DNA of 64,000 nt from contig CAIPUE010000049.1 of the NCBI GenBank assembly GCA_903868125.1, positions 24,295 to 88,294 of the forward strand, in the 5' to 3' direction. Source of the DNA: an uncultured bacterium (GTDB lineage: Bacteria > Cyanobacteriota > Vampirovibrionia > Gastranaerophilales > Gastranaerophilaceae). Made by a program: the position numbers and the translations under genes. The notes beneath the pieces are model-generated. The model was not told where the DNA came from. It did no database searches and saw nothing but the letters and a program-made list of their open reading frames with translations. Below are positions 43,233 to 52,577 of this stretch, in pieces. Numbering within the stretch: position 1 is the first letter of the stretch; each line of letters begins with the position of its first letter.

Positions 43233-45362
43233 ATGAATATAACACCTAAAGATACTATAAATATTAAAAAAAGAATGTATGGCATGCCTGCCACTCAAAC
43301 TTCTTCCCCCCTTTCAGCCTCTACAAAATACAAAAGAGAACCTTTAAAATTAAATCCCAAGAATTTAAGCTTTGAAGGTTCTTCCGCTAATAATTTATCT
43401 ACGCTAATGAATGACTTGGGTCAAAGATTCGGACATTCTACACAACAATATTGGGAAAAACAAATTATAGCACTGAACTCCGGCAAAAAGTCAATGCTGG
43501 CTTTGTCAGGTGGTAAAATTACCTTCAAGCAAGAGACCTTTGCTGGGAGGATTAATCAGGCTATCATTGACCCTGTAGTCCATCTGCCGCTTGATTTAAC
43601 AAACTCAACACTCAACCTGTTAAAGAGAATCCCAAGGTTTAAAAACTCAAAACTCATCAACAACCTGCTTAAAGCTGATGTTTTAAAAAACAGAAGTGAT
43701 TATGTGGAAGGGGTTTCAAATACTGCAGCAATTCAACACTATATTGAAATGCTTGAGAATGATGCCCTAAAATCTAAAATTTTCACTCAAGGGCACAAAA
43801 GACTTAATGCCGCTATAGCTAACTATAGTACAAAAGCAGAAAGATCCATGACGAGATTTGTTACAGGAATTATTCCTGCATTTTTCTTGGCAAACGATGC
43901 TTATAACCTTTCCATTTATGTAAATAACAATAAGGATTTAGCGCAAAAAGAAAAGAAAAAACGTTTTATGCAAGAAGTCTCAAGGATTACAATTACCGCA
44001 GCAGCAACATTTGCTTTTTTGAGCTATTTCGCCAAAAAAAGTAACTCGCACCACGACACTGCAACAATGCTTATAAGTGTCCTAACTTTTGCTTCAGAAA
44101 TCATCGGAAGAACACTTGTCGGGGTACCGTTTTATCCTATTAGTGAAAAAACGGCCCAAAAATACGCAAAATTAAAATACAAAGATAAATTGGGAAAAGA
44201 AGAAAATGCACCTCAAAATGCTAATTCTACTTCAAATGGTAATAATATTAACAAAATTGAATTCGATAAACCTCAAAAAAATAGCATAAAAATCAATAAA
44301 AAGGAAGATTCTAAATCAATAGGTATTTTAAATATTTTGGGCGGTCTGGTTATATTCGGATTTGCAGTAGAGCAACTTACCAAAAAAGGTACTACTATAG
44401 GAAACAGGCTGGAAAAAATAGCTAAAGCACATAAAGCAAGGTTTAAGGAAGATATTTTCATGCCTAAAAAAGAGATTGATGGGTTAATTCTCAAACTTAG
44501 AGAAAATGGTTTTGATAAACTCGCTGAAAATTATGAACAAATATTGACCAAACTGCCAACTGCTAAAGATAATAATGAAATGATAAAAATCGGTACGCAT
44601 ACAAATAAATCTAAAGATATTATAGTTAATGAATTTTTGGCCTTGCCATTAAAATTTGTATGGGAAGTTTTAATGATTCCATATAAAGGAGTTGTAAAAC
44701 CACTGTTTGAATTATCTAAACAAATTCTCGGATCTCTTAGGATTATCAATATTAAGCCCAAAGTCTCAAAAAACTATGCATCTAAAGAAGAAGAAATATT
44801 CAAAGATGGTATCAGATTTTTGAAAAAAATATCTAAAGATAAAGATTTTAAAGATAAATTAAATAAAAGCCTTATCTCATCTTTTGATAATATCAATAAA
44901 TCAAATTTCTCAAATGCAGAACTTTCAGGTGCGGCAAAAACAGCAGTAAGTACAGTTACAAGCGGATTTTTGATAGCTGATAACTATAACCTTGTCATGA
45001 TTGATTCACAGGGAAAAGATAAAGATTTGGCAAAACAAAAAGCCAAGGAAAGAACCTTACAAAGAATTGCAAGAATAGCTTACGGAGCTACTTTAATTAA
45101 ATTATCCAACGGCATATTTAAAGTACCATTTAACAATAGCTTATTAGAAGCACAAGCTGTCAATATCTTGACTACAGGAGTAATCGAAACACTTGAAAGA
45201 AAATCAGTCGGCTTACCGCTAAGCGAAAGTACAAGAGAAGATATTATAGAAAATGATGAAAATAATACTAATGCAAAAGGCTTAAAAGGCAGCTATTACA
45301 GATTTATGTCTCAATTGACCGGCAAAAAATCTCTTGCTGAAATGAAAACAGACAAGAAATAA
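43233..45362 (+). CDS. Large internally duplicated membrane-associated protein of unknown function
   Basis: No known family is recognised. The 709 residues contain two copies of one module, about residues 105-310 and 465-671. Aligned landmarks are FFLANDAYNL / FLIADNYNL, NNKDLAQKEKKKRF / KDKDLAQKAKERT-like KDKDLAKQKAKERT, ASEIIGRTLVGVPFYPISEK / VIETLERKSVGLPLSEST. Hydrophobic stretches (ITAAATFAFLSYF, LNILGGLVIFGFA) suggest membrane association; the N-terminus has an LSFEG motif (residues 45-49) after a Lys/Pro-rich segment, like other lineage-type proteins here. The two modules are linked by an Asn/Lys-rich stretch (residues ~320-360). There is no signal peptide. A TTGATA / TAAGTT pair near 43158 is a weak promoter candidate. 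Confidence 0.72.
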   Translation: MNITPKDTINIKKRMYGMPATQTSSPLSASTKYKREPLKLNPKNLSFEGSSANNLSTLMNDLGQRFGHSTQQYWEKQIIALNSGKKSMLALSGGKITFKQETFAGRINQAIIDPVVHLPLDLTNSTLNLLKRIPRFKNSKLINNLLKADVLKNRSDYVEGVSNTAAIQHYIEMLENDALKSKIFTQGHKRLNAAIANYSTKAERSMTRFVTGIIPAFFLANDAYNLSIYVNNNKDLAQKEKKKRFMQEVSRITITAAATFAFLSYFAKKSNSHHDTATMLISVLTFASEIIGRTLVGVPFYPISEKTAQKYAKLKYKDKLGKEENAPQNANSTSNGNNINKIEFDKPQKNSIKINKKEDSKSIGILNILGGLVIFGFAVEQLTKKGTTIGNRLEKIAKAHKARFKEDIFMPKKEIDGLILKLRENGFDKLAENYEQILTKLPTAKDNNEMIKIGTHTNKSKDIIVNEFLALPLKFVWEVLMIPYKGVVKPLFELSKQILGSLRIINIKPKVSKNYASKEEEIFKDGIRFLKKISKDKDFKDKLNKSLISSFDNINKSNFSNAELSGAAKTAVSTVTSGFLIADNYNLVMIDSQGKDKDLAKQKAKERTLQRIARIAYGATLIKLSNGIFKVPFNNSLLEAQAVNILTTGVIETLERKSVGLPLSESTREDIIENDENNTNAKGLKGSYYRFMSQLTGKKSLAEMKTDKK

Positions 45363-45612
45363 AGATTTAATCCAAGATATACGGACAGATTATCCTTTCC
45401 TTTTTTATTCTATTTGAAAAGTGTTGCCCTTTTAAGCAGATTTTCTGGACTTGCTGCTTATTAAGTTTTGTAAACACCGCAAGTCCTATAAAATAGGGGT
45501 TCTTTAAAAACGCCTCCAACCAAAGTATAATTTTTACACAAAACATCAAAGTTTTTTCAAATTCTGCCGATAATGAGAATAAGGCAGTACTAATTAATAA
45601 GGGAAAGTGGAA

Positions 45613-46980
45613 ATGAGTAAAGAAAAATTACAATCAGGGGTATCATTATTCAGTCGTTCTATGGACTTAATAGAGGGCGATCCTTTAGAAGAAATTTTCG
45701 CGCTTAATTTGGGAGATTTTTTATCAGAACATCTTATCTCAGATGATTTAGCAAAAAAAATAGGGAAAAATGTTAAGGACAAATCTATTAGCTTGAAAAA
45801 TCAGCTTAAAGAGCTTATCTCTATTTATTCTCTTGATAACACATTGTGTGTTTTGGGATTTAGTTCAAAAGAAGATTATGTCATCTATAATTCAATCGCA
45901 AAAACAATTGTGCAAATGCTAGACCTAGACGCATGCCACATATATTTGACGAAAGAAAACGCAAAGGGGCTTGATAAAACCGATAACGATTTAATCTTAG
46001 TCGGCTCTTCAATCGAATTCAAAGATGATATTTACGGTCATAATATCGGCTACAAATTGAACGATAAATCGTTTATCTCCGAAGCGTTTTTGAAAAAAGA
46101 AACAATTGAAGCTAAAAATCCAAAATTTTCTCACAGATTTAACCCCATTGAAGCTTTGAATGAAAATAAAGTTAAGGTTTTGACGGCAATTCCTATGCAC
46201 AACAACGCTCAAGTCGTAGGTGTAATAGTAATTGAGAGCTATGTTGACAGATTTTTCCAAGACGAATATCTAAGATTAATTGAATCAACGGCAGCGTTAT
46301 TCGCAACTTCAATGTTTTTACAAAAAATGACTGAAGAAACCTCATCATTACTGACTAATTCTGATGCTATAATCGGCGACTTACAACATATGAGGGCTGA
46401 ATTAACCTCTCTAATCGGCGATTTGGGTGATCATCAGCAGGCGTTTGTACAGCGTTTAGCCTCAGCAGTAGACGCTAAGGGTCAATATAAGGTTTCTCAT
46501 TCGCAAAACACTGCAAACCTTGCACGCTTAATCTGTAAGCAACTCGGTCTGAATGAAAAAACAATTGACTTGATATACTACGCAGGACTTTTACAAAATA
46601 TTGGTAAAATAACTTTGCCGGAATCGATTTTCACCCAAAAAGGGAATCTGTCAACTGAAGAATGGGCAAAATTACAAAACCATCCCAACGTAGGAATCAA
46701 CCTTTTAATGAGTATCAACTTCCTTTCAGAAGTTATCCCGTACATCCATTATCACAAAGAAAGATGGGACGGCGGAGGTGAACCTGAAGGCTTGCGCGGA
46801 AACTCAATCCCGTTAGGTTCAAGAATTATAGCGGTTGCGGATGCATTTTCTGCAATGACAGCGGACAGAGCATACAGAAAAGCTATGTTGAAACATCAGG
46901 CGGTAGAAATAATGAAAAAAGAAGCAGAAAGCAAATGGGATCCGATAATTATCGATGCTTTAGCGAGTGTTATAAAATAG
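45613..46980 (+). CDS. GAF plus HD-GYP-like protein with a degenerate metal site
   Basis: A 455-residue cytoplasmic protein. The middle (residues ~70-240) looks like a GAF domain; a helical linker leads to an HD-GYP-type domain. In active HD-GYP proteins the motif is H-D-I-G-K; here it reads YYAGLLQNIGKITLPESI, so the metal-binding His-Asp pair (residues ~328-329) is Gln-Asn. The GYP motif is GEP (WDGGGEPEGL). Other ligands appear kept: NHPNVG, IHYHKERW and VADAFSAMTADRAYR. It is therefore probably not a c-di-GMP phosphodiesterase and may be a binding or scaffold protein. ATG at 45613 is preferred to a GTG two codons upstream. Confidence 0.85.
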   Translation: MSKEKLQSGVSLFSRSMDLIEGDPLEEIFALNLGDFLSEHLISDDLAKKIGKNVKDKSISLKNQLKELISIYSLDNTLCVLGFSSKEDYVIYNSIAKTIVQMLDLDACHIYLTKENAKGLDKTDNDLILVGSSIEFKDDIYGHNIGYKLNDKSFISEAFLKKETIEAKNPKFSHRFNPIEALNENKVKVLTAIPMHNNAQVVGVIVIESYVDRFFQDEYLRLIESTAALFATSMFLQKMTEETSSLLTNSDAIIGDLQHMRAELTSLIGDLGDHQQAFVQRLASAVDAKGQYKVSHSQNTANLARLICKQLGLNEKTIDLIYYAGLLQNIGKITLPESIFTQKGNLSTEEWAKLQNHPNVGINLLMSINFLSEVIPYIHYHKERWDGGGEPEGLRGNSIPLGSRIIAVADAFSAMTADRAYRKAMLKHQAVEIMKKEAESKWDPIIIDALASVIK

Positions 46981-46997
46981 CTGGAAATATAAAAGAG

Positions 46998-47037
46998 ACA
47001 GAGGTGCGGATTTTTTTAAAAAAATCCGCACCTCTGT
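46998..47037. terminator. Perfect 40-bp palindrome between convergent genes
   Basis: ACAGAGGTGCGGATTTTTTT followed by its exact complement, 20-bp arms with no loop. It lies 18 bases after the GAF/HD-GYP stop and 9 bases before the GNAT-like stop, so it can terminate both. Its GGTGCGGATTT arm resembles the GTGCGG repeat family. Confidence 0.88.
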
Positions 47038-47045
47038 TTATGTCA

Positions 47046-47789
47046 TTAATCCAACAAAATCGGCTGCGTTCTAATTCGAGCTTTCCATTTTTCGAATTGC
47101 TCACCACAAAGCTCCATAAAAAGTGACCCAACTACTCGAGTTTTTTTGCCATTTAATATATCTTCTTTAATTTGTTGCTCATACGTAAGAGCATCTTCTG
47201 CTATGTCCATAGGCCTAAAGCCTGATTTATAATGAAATACGGGTGAATCATTAGCTGCTTCCAATAATACTTTTCCGCCTTTTTCAAGTTTCATGCTCAT
47301 TTCGATAGCAAATTGATGCATTCTTGTTCCTATTCCTTTATATTTTAAGTCGCCAAGTTGAGTGTTCATATATTCAATATATACCCCATTTGTTAAACAC
47401 ATTGTTATATGTCCAAGATAATTCTTAGGGATTAGAAAAAAAGCTTTTTGACTATTAGGGCATTTAATTTCAAAAATATATTTTCCGGACTTACCGTTCT
47501 TGATAACGACCTCAACAGGCTTACCTGTTTTTTTGTCAATTACCGTTGTAATAGGATTGCCAAATTCGTCAACTCTTCGAGAAGGTTTGAATTCATCCGT
47601 AAACAATTTCCTTAAAGTTTTAGATTCAAAAATGTCGTCAAGATTGTTGGCAACTTTACTAAAAGTTGCGCAATCCAACTTAAGCGCAGAAAACTTGGGG
47701 ATAGGTTTTAAAAAATTACCGCCACTGCTTCTGCACATTTGAACATATTCTGTAATTGGTTTTACTGAGTTTATCATAATATTACCCAT
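47046..47789 (-). CDS. GNAT-like acetyltransferase with a lineage-type N-terminus
   Basis: A ~247-residue protein. The C-terminal half has a GNAT-type acetyl-CoA loop (YKGIGTRMHQFAIEMS, residues ~150-165) and the following NDSPVFHYKSGFRP segment typical of GNAT strand 5 and helix 4. The N-terminal ~90 residues are not GNAT and contain PIPKFSALKLD, similar to the P-x-F-x-A motif of other proteins here. Several ATGs are possible (47804, 47789, 47777); 47789 is a compromise without a clear ribosome binding site. The substrate is unknown. It converges with the GAF/HD-GYP gene. Confidence 0.68.
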   Translation of the reverse strand: MGNIMINSVKPITEYVQMCRSSGGNFLKPIPKFSALKLDCATFSKVANNLDDIFESKTLRKLFTDEFKPSRRVDEFGNPITTVIDKKTGKPVEVVIKNGKSGKYIFEIKCPNSQKAFFLIPKNYLGHITMCLTNGVYIEYMNTQLGDLKYKGIGTRMHQFAIEMSMKLEKGGKVLLEAANDSPVFHYKSGFRPMDIAEDALTYEQQIKEDILNGKKTRVVGSLFMELCGEQFEKWKARIRTQPILLD

Positions 47790-47838
47790 GTAAAACCGGC
47801 GCATAGCAAAATATTGCGTTTTTTATTAACTTTTATTT

Positions 47839-49137
47839 CTAAAGCGGGTTGATAACAATCCCCGACAGTAATTTCGGATAAAAATAAGTAGATTTTTGCG
47901 GCATACGATAACCTGCCTCAGAAATCTCTTTTATATCCTTAATCTTCGGGTAAGCCATTATAAAAGATGCCTCAGCTTTACCCAAATCTACCAAATCAAA
48001 AGCTTCGGATTCCTGCTTAATATATTTTATGCCGTCTTGAGCCATTTGTTCGTCTTGAGTATAGCCGAGTTCTTTTGTAATCAAAACTTTATGCAACACC
48101 GTCAAATCAAGTTTTTTCAACACCTCAGGCACTTCAAATTCATCCAAAATACCGTTTATATCCTCGCGTAATTTTAAAAGATAAAATTTGTTTACATTTT
48201 TCATATACAATCCCATAGAAATCTGTTTTTCGTTTTCATCTTCTATCGACTGTAAAAATTTTGCTTTAACCTCGTTTTTGCTTTGTCCGTTGAATTGAAA
48301 CTCCTCAAGGTCGAAATATTTCTTTATTTTTTCAAGCAGAACATAAGGTTCAATCCATTTCGTAATAATTCTATGTGTCGGAAAAACGAGCAAATTCTCA
48401 TCATCAAGATTTGTAAAATAACTCATAACATAATTATAATCGGCATTAGCATCCGCCTTTTGCAAATTTCTATAATTCATCGCTGTTTCATAGCGGTGAT
48501 GACCATCTGCGATTAAAAGAGTTTTATCCTGCATCACTTTTTCAATTAATTTCAGAGTTTTTTCGTCCTCGATTTTGTAAACCAAATTTTGCACCCCGTT
48601 ATCGTCAGTAACATCAATAAAAGGTTTTTGGGTGAAATCAATCGAGTTTTCAATCTGTTTTTCGCAATCCGAATAAACCATAAAAATTTGAGAAAAATTA
48701 GCTTCGCATTTTTTTGTTAAATTAAGTCTGTCTTCTTTTGGTCCACCCATGGTAAACTCGTGCGGAAGGATTTTTTTAGTCGAAAAATCCTCAATACGGT
48801 TGCGTGCGATAAATCCTTTTCTCTCGATTTTTTTACCGTTTTCGGTTATATATCTTTGCAGAACATACAAAATACAAGGCGTTTCAAGTTTCACCAAAAC
48901 TCTTTCATCAAGCCACCGATGAAAATTCTTTTTTGCCTCATCATAACGGTTATTCTCATCGGATAAATCTTTTGAGCCTTTAGCTAAAATAAGTTTTACA
49001 ATATTGTAATTACTTCTTTCGTATAATTCTTCTCTGTAATCATCCAAAATAACGTCATAAGGCGGTGCTATAACGTCATTCATATTAACTTTTTCCTGAT
49101 TGTAAACTATCGCATTTAACGGTTTAACTTCTACCAT
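47839..49137 (-). CDS. DUF1015 family protein
   Basis: A 432-residue protein of the DUF1015 family. Signatures are the N-terminal VKPLNAIVYNQEKV, MNDVIAPPYDVI, YNIVKLILAKG, and the ParB-like LLIADGHHRYETAMNYR. The function is not established; in several anaerobes the gene sits with serC and serA, which suggests a link to serine metabolism. That link is supported here because its leader repeat is the same as that of serA. The ATG at 49137 has GAGG from the leader; a GTG three codons upstream is less likely. Confidence 0.9.
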   Translation of the reverse strand: MVEVKPLNAIVYNQEKVNMNDVIAPPYDVILDDYREELYERSNYNIVKLILAKGSKDLSDENNRYDEAKKNFHRWLDERVLVKLETPCILYVLQRYITENGKKIERKGFIARNRIEDFSTKKILPHEFTMGGPKEDRLNLTKKCEANFSQIFMVYSDCEKQIENSIDFTQKPFIDVTDDNGVQNLVYKIEDEKTLKLIEKVMQDKTLLIADGHHRYETAMNYRNLQKADANADYNYVMSYFTNLDDENLLVFPTHRIITKWIEPYVLLEKIKKYFDLEEFQFNGQSKNEVKAKFLQSIEDENEKQISMGLYMKNVNKFYLLKLREDINGILDEFEVPEVLKKLDLTVLHKVLITKELGYTQDEQMAQDGIKYIKQESEAFDLVDLGKAEASFIMAYPKIKDIKEISEAGYRMPQKSTYFYPKLLSGIVINPL

Positions 49138-49141
49138 TTCT

Positions 49142-49184
49142 TTCACCTCAACACGAAATTGTTTTGATTTCGCCTTTACTAACT
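49142..49184 (-). promoter_or_regulatory. Shared hairpin leader, copy C (DUF1015 gene)
   Basis: A ~43-bp leader with stem CGAAAT / ATTTCG, then GTGTTGAGGTGAAA which contains the ribosome binding site. It differs from copies A and B at about four to five positions. The rest of the 228-bp gap to ftsI has a degenerate GTAGGGTG-type repeat (49321-49348) and no other recognisable feature. Confidence 0.72.
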
Positions 49185-49320
49185 AATACTATGTTCTATT
49201 AATTCTTTCATTTAGTCGGCTTACTAGCATTATTGCACTCGCTAATTTTTGCTCCGTCTCCCTCTTATTTTGAGACTCGCTCGCTCGCATCTCCTTTGCT
49301 AGGAAAACCTTGGTTTTATT

Positions 49321-49348
49321 GTCGATGCGGTTAAATACTCACCCTACT
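49321..49348. repeat. Degenerate palindromic repeat, GTGCGG type
   Basis: GTCGATGCGGTTAAAT followed by ACTCACCCTACTG. The left arm and flanks match the copy at 9977 but the right arm has mutated, so the hairpin is broken. Confidence 0.6.
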
Positions 49349-49365
49349 GCACTACTTTTCACATT

Positions 49366-51066
49366 TTACTTCTTATCCGGTTTGAGATTCAAAATCCTAG
49401 CCGTTTGACTCGCAATTTCCTTAAATACAGGTGCGGCGATTGTACTTCCCCAGACCTCACCTCCTGCTGCCGAATCAACAAGAACATATATTAATACCTG
49501 CGGATCTGATGCAGGCAAGTAACCTACAATTGAAGTATACAACATATTTGAATATCCTGCTGAATTTTCTTTTGGTTTTTTTGAAGTTCCGGTTTTTGCG
49601 GCAATATTATAATTTTCGAGTTTTATCGGGGCTTTAGAGTTATTAATACTTTCAGTCAAAAGTTTTGTTATATTTCTCGCGGTTTGAGCAGACATTACCT
49701 GAGTCCTGAATATTTTTTTCTCCTCATCCTCTTGCGGATACTTAATAACGTGCGGTGTAACCCTGATTCCGTTATTGGCAAGTGCCGAAACTGCCGAAAC
49801 CATTTGAATAGGCGTAACCGAAGCCGCATATCCATAACCCATTGATGCATGGGTTGAGCTATCCCATTTTGTCCAGTTAGGCAATAACCCTACTGATTCA
49901 CCCGGTAAATCAATCCCTGTTTTAGAGCCTATCCCGAACTTTTTTAACATTGAATAAAATTCTTGAGAAGTCATTGTTTGAGCAACTTTTACAGAGCCGA
50001 CATTGCTGGAATGTTCAAATAAACCTTCTAACGTTATCCAACCTGGGAAAGGTCGTTGTGAGTAATCGTAATTTTTGATATCCCACCAGCCGACTTTTAT
50101 TTTTCCTGTATCATAAATCTTTGTGTTCGGATTAATTTTCCCGAGCGCCATCGCCGAAGCTACCGTTATGGTTTTGAAAGTTGAACCCGGAGGGAAAACA
50201 TCCGTTAAAGTCCAATTTTTAATTTGGAGTTGAGACGCATTTCGATAAGTGTTCGGGTCATAATAAGGATAGATTGCGTAAGCCAAAATCTCACCGTTTT
50301 TGGGATTCATAACAATAACAGTTCCTCTTAGTGCTTGTCTTTTTAAGACCATTCTGTACAATTCCTGTTCGCAAATATGTTGAATTGCGGTATCTATGGT
50401 TAAAGTAAGACTCTTTCCTTTCAGAGGCGAAGTTGTTGCAACGGGGTCTGTGGAAAAGTTATAAATAATGTTTCCATCAGGTGTTCTTTCCGTTTGAACA
50501 TTTTTTTCTACATGTTCTAGTTGGTCTTTTGCCGTAAGTTCTACACCTGAAGCGATATCGGCATCAAAATTATAATAGCCTAAAATATGCGAAGCCATGG
50601 AACCTTGAGGGTAAATTCTCGTATTTTTTTTACCCAAGCTTATTTCCCTTAATCCCAATTTTCTAATAGCTTGTGCCGTTGATCTGTCGATGTCTTTTTT
50701 TAAAGTTATTACTGAATCTTTACCAGAAAGTTTTCCGACCAGTGTTGCAGTAGAAATTTTCAAATACGGTGCCAATATTTTAGCCAATTCTTCAGGTGAA
50801 TGGTCGTAATCTGCCGGATGTGCGTAGGCGTCATAATAAATTCTGTCGGAGGCGAGTTTTATCCCGTTTCTGTCAAAAATATCACCGCGCATGATGAAAT
50901 TTCTTGAACTTCTTTGTCTTTTAGCTCTTAATCGGTAATTTTTTATATCAACGACTTGGATTAAAAATAAATATATAATAAGGAAAATCGCAAACACTGC
51001 GAAAGACACCTGCCAACATCCCAAGCGTTTATCAAAAGTTTTAAATCTGTTTAATTTGTCTTTCAA
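49366..51066 (-). CDS. ftsI: Penicillin-binding protein, FtsI/SpoVD type transpeptidase
   Basis: A class B PBP that cross-links septal peptidoglycan. The 566-residue protein has a short cytoplasmic start, one transmembrane helix (VSFAVFAIFLIIYLFLIQVV, residues ~20-40), the pedestal motif RGDIFDRNGIKLASD, and the transpeptidase motifs SxxK in PPGSTFKTITVA, SxN in EHSSNVGSVKVAQTM and KTG in AAKTGTSKKP. FGIGSKTGIDLPGESVG supports the FtsI subgroup. There is no PASTA domain. It lies alone; ftsL, mraW and murE are not adjacent although murE is in the window. Confidence 0.9.
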   Translation of the reverse strand: MKDKLNRFKTFDKRLGCWQVSFAVFAIFLIIYLFLIQVVDIKNYRLRAKRQRSSRNFIMRGDIFDRNGIKLASDRIYYDAYAHPADYDHSPEELAKILAPYLKISTATLVGKLSGKDSVITLKKDIDRSTAQAIRKLGLREISLGKKNTRIYPQGSMASHILGYYNFDADIASGVELTAKDQLEHVEKNVQTERTPDGNIIYNFSTDPVATTSPLKGKSLTLTIDTAIQHICEQELYRMVLKRQALRGTVIVMNPKNGEILAYAIYPYYDPNTYRNASQLQIKNWTLTDVFPPGSTFKTITVASAMALGKINPNTKIYDTGKIKVGWWDIKNYDYSQRPFPGWITLEGLFEHSSNVGSVKVAQTMTSQEFYSMLKKFGIGSKTGIDLPGESVGLLPNWTKWDSSTHASMGYGYAASVTPIQMVSAVSALANNGIRVTPHVIKYPQEDEEKKIFRTQVMSAQTARNITKLLTESINNSKAPIKLENYNIAAKTGTSKKPKENSAGYSNMLYTSIVGYLPASDPQVLIYVLVDSAAGGEVWGSTIAAPVFKEIASQTARILNLKPDKK

Positions 51067-51142
51067 TCTTCAAAAATCTCCCTTAATTTAATTTTATCAT
51101 AATCGCGGTTTGGATGTGTGATTATTAAATAAAATTAAGGAG

Positions 51143-51187
51143 GAGGCTGCGGAAAAATTGGAAATTTTGGAATTATTCCGTGTCCTC
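51143..51187. terminator. TGCGGAAAAATT-type hairpin after ffh
   Basis: GAGGctgcGGAAAAATT pairs with AATTaTTCCgtgtCCTC, an imperfect member of the palindrome family. It lies between the ffh stop and the ftsI start, both on the minus strand, and probably ends the ffh transcript. Confidence 0.55.
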
Positions 51188-51212
51188 GAAAGCAAAAAAC
51201 AATTCAATTAAA

Positions 51213-52577
51213 TCATCTCAACCGTTTTAAAGCGTTCATCGCCTGTGCCATGTTCGGTTTTCCACCCTTCATTTTACCCTTGATATCAGAAAAACCTTTC
51301 ATCATCGTACGCATCTGCTCAAATTGTTTTATAAAAAGATTTATATCATGCAAAGAAATTCCGCTGCCTGCAGCAATACGTTTTTTACGGGCAGAATTTA
51401 TCAATTGCGGATTTGCCCGCTCTTGAGGGGTCATGCTTTGTATAAATACTTCAATTCTTTTGAACTGTTTTTCACCCTGATGAGAAATCAAATCCTTATC
51501 CTCTTTTTTCAACCCCGGAATCGGGAGCATACCGAGAATTTGGTCGAGTGAACCAAACATTTTCATCTGTTTTTGCATCTTTAAGAAATCATCAAAAGAA
51601 AATTCAGCCTTACGCATTTTCTTTTCTAGCTCAAGTGCCTCTTTTTCGTCAAAAACTTCCTGCGCGCGTTCAACAAGGGAAACTATGTCACCCATTCCTA
51701 AAATTCTTGTCGCCATTCTTTCAGGATAAAAATCTTCCAACGCATTTAATTTTTCGCCGGTACCGGTCAATTTAATAGGTTTTTTTGTACAGTGAACAAC
51801 GGACAAAGCCGAGCCACCTCTTGAGTCACCGTCCAGTTTCGTCAAAACAAGTCCTGTTAAACTAAGTTGTGCGTCAAAATTTTCAGCCACATTAACAGCT
51901 TCCTGTCCTGTCATAGCGTCTATTACGAGCAATTTTTCCTGCGGTGCAAAAAATCTATCGATAAGCAAAAGCTCAGCCATCATGTCGGTATCAATCTGCA
52001 AACGCCCAGCCGTATCAAGGATAAGCGTATTAAATCCGTTTTCTTTTGCGTAATCTATCGCATTTTTAACGATTTTTTGAACATCTTTTGAATTTTCATC
52101 CGCAAAAACCCCTATTCCCGCTTGCTGTCCCAATGTTTGGATTTGCTTAATCGCAGCAGGACGATAAACATCACATGCCACCAAAAGCGGATTTCTGCCC
52201 TCTTTTTTAAGTTTTATAGCCAATTTAGCAGAAGAAGTTGTTTTCCCTGAACCTTGAAGCCCGAGCATCATAATTAAATTCGGATGCCCGCTAAAATCCA
52301 ACGGCGAAAGCTCTTTGCCCAAAAGTTCAACAAGTTCGTCATGAACGATTTTGACCAACTGTTGGGACGGATTAACGCCTTTTAAAACATCTTCGCCCTC
52401 GGCTTTGTCTTTGATGTTTGAAATAAACGATTTTACCACGCGTAAATTAACGTCAGCTTCTAAAAGTGCACGGCGAATTTCTCTAAGAGCGTCTTGCATG
52501 TTGTCTTCGCTCAAAGTACCGCTTTGAGAAGTTTTCCTTATTATATCCTGTAATCTGTCTGATAAACTGTCGAACAT
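51213..52577 (-). CDS. ffh: Signal recognition particle protein (SRP54 homologue)
   Basis: It binds signal sequences and SRP RNA and targets membrane proteins with FtsY. The 454-residue protein has the N domain, a GTPase G domain with the P-loop GLQGSGKTTSSAKLA, DTAGRLQ, TKLDGDSRGGSAL and a C-terminal M domain rich in Met (FEQMRTMMKGFSDIKGKMKG). Length is normal. No SRP RNA is recognised nearby. Confidence 0.96.
   Translation of the reverse strand: MFDSLSDRLQDIIRKTSQSGTLSEDNMQDALREIRRALLEADVNLRVVKSFISNIKDKAEGEDVLKGVNPSQQLVKIVHDELVELLGKELSPLDFSGHPNLIMMLGLQGSGKTTSSAKLAIKLKKEGRNPLLVACDVYRPAAIKQIQTLGQQAGIGVFADENSKDVQKIVKNAIDYAKENGFNTLILDTAGRLQIDTDMMAELLLIDRFFAPQEKLLVIDAMTGQEAVNVAENFDAQLSLTGLVLTKLDGDSRGGSALSVVHCTKKPIKLTGTGEKLNALEDFYPERMATRILGMGDIVSLVERAQEVFDEKEALELEKKMRKAEFSFDDFLKMQKQMKMFGSLDQILGMLPIPGLKKEDKDLISHQGEKQFKRIEVFIQSMTPQERANPQLINSARKKRIAAGSGISLHDINLFIKQFEQMRTMMKGFSDIKGKMKGGKPNMAQAMNALKRLR

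Noticed and set aside
45367..45549. 60-codon minus-strand frame after the 709-residue protein gene
   Set aside because: No ribosome binding site, no protein-like pattern, and it lies in a promoter-containing gap before the GAF/HD-GYP gene.
46998..47037. Insertion sequence end or phage attachment site
   Set aside because: A single perfect palindrome between two convergent stops is better explained as a bidirectional terminator.
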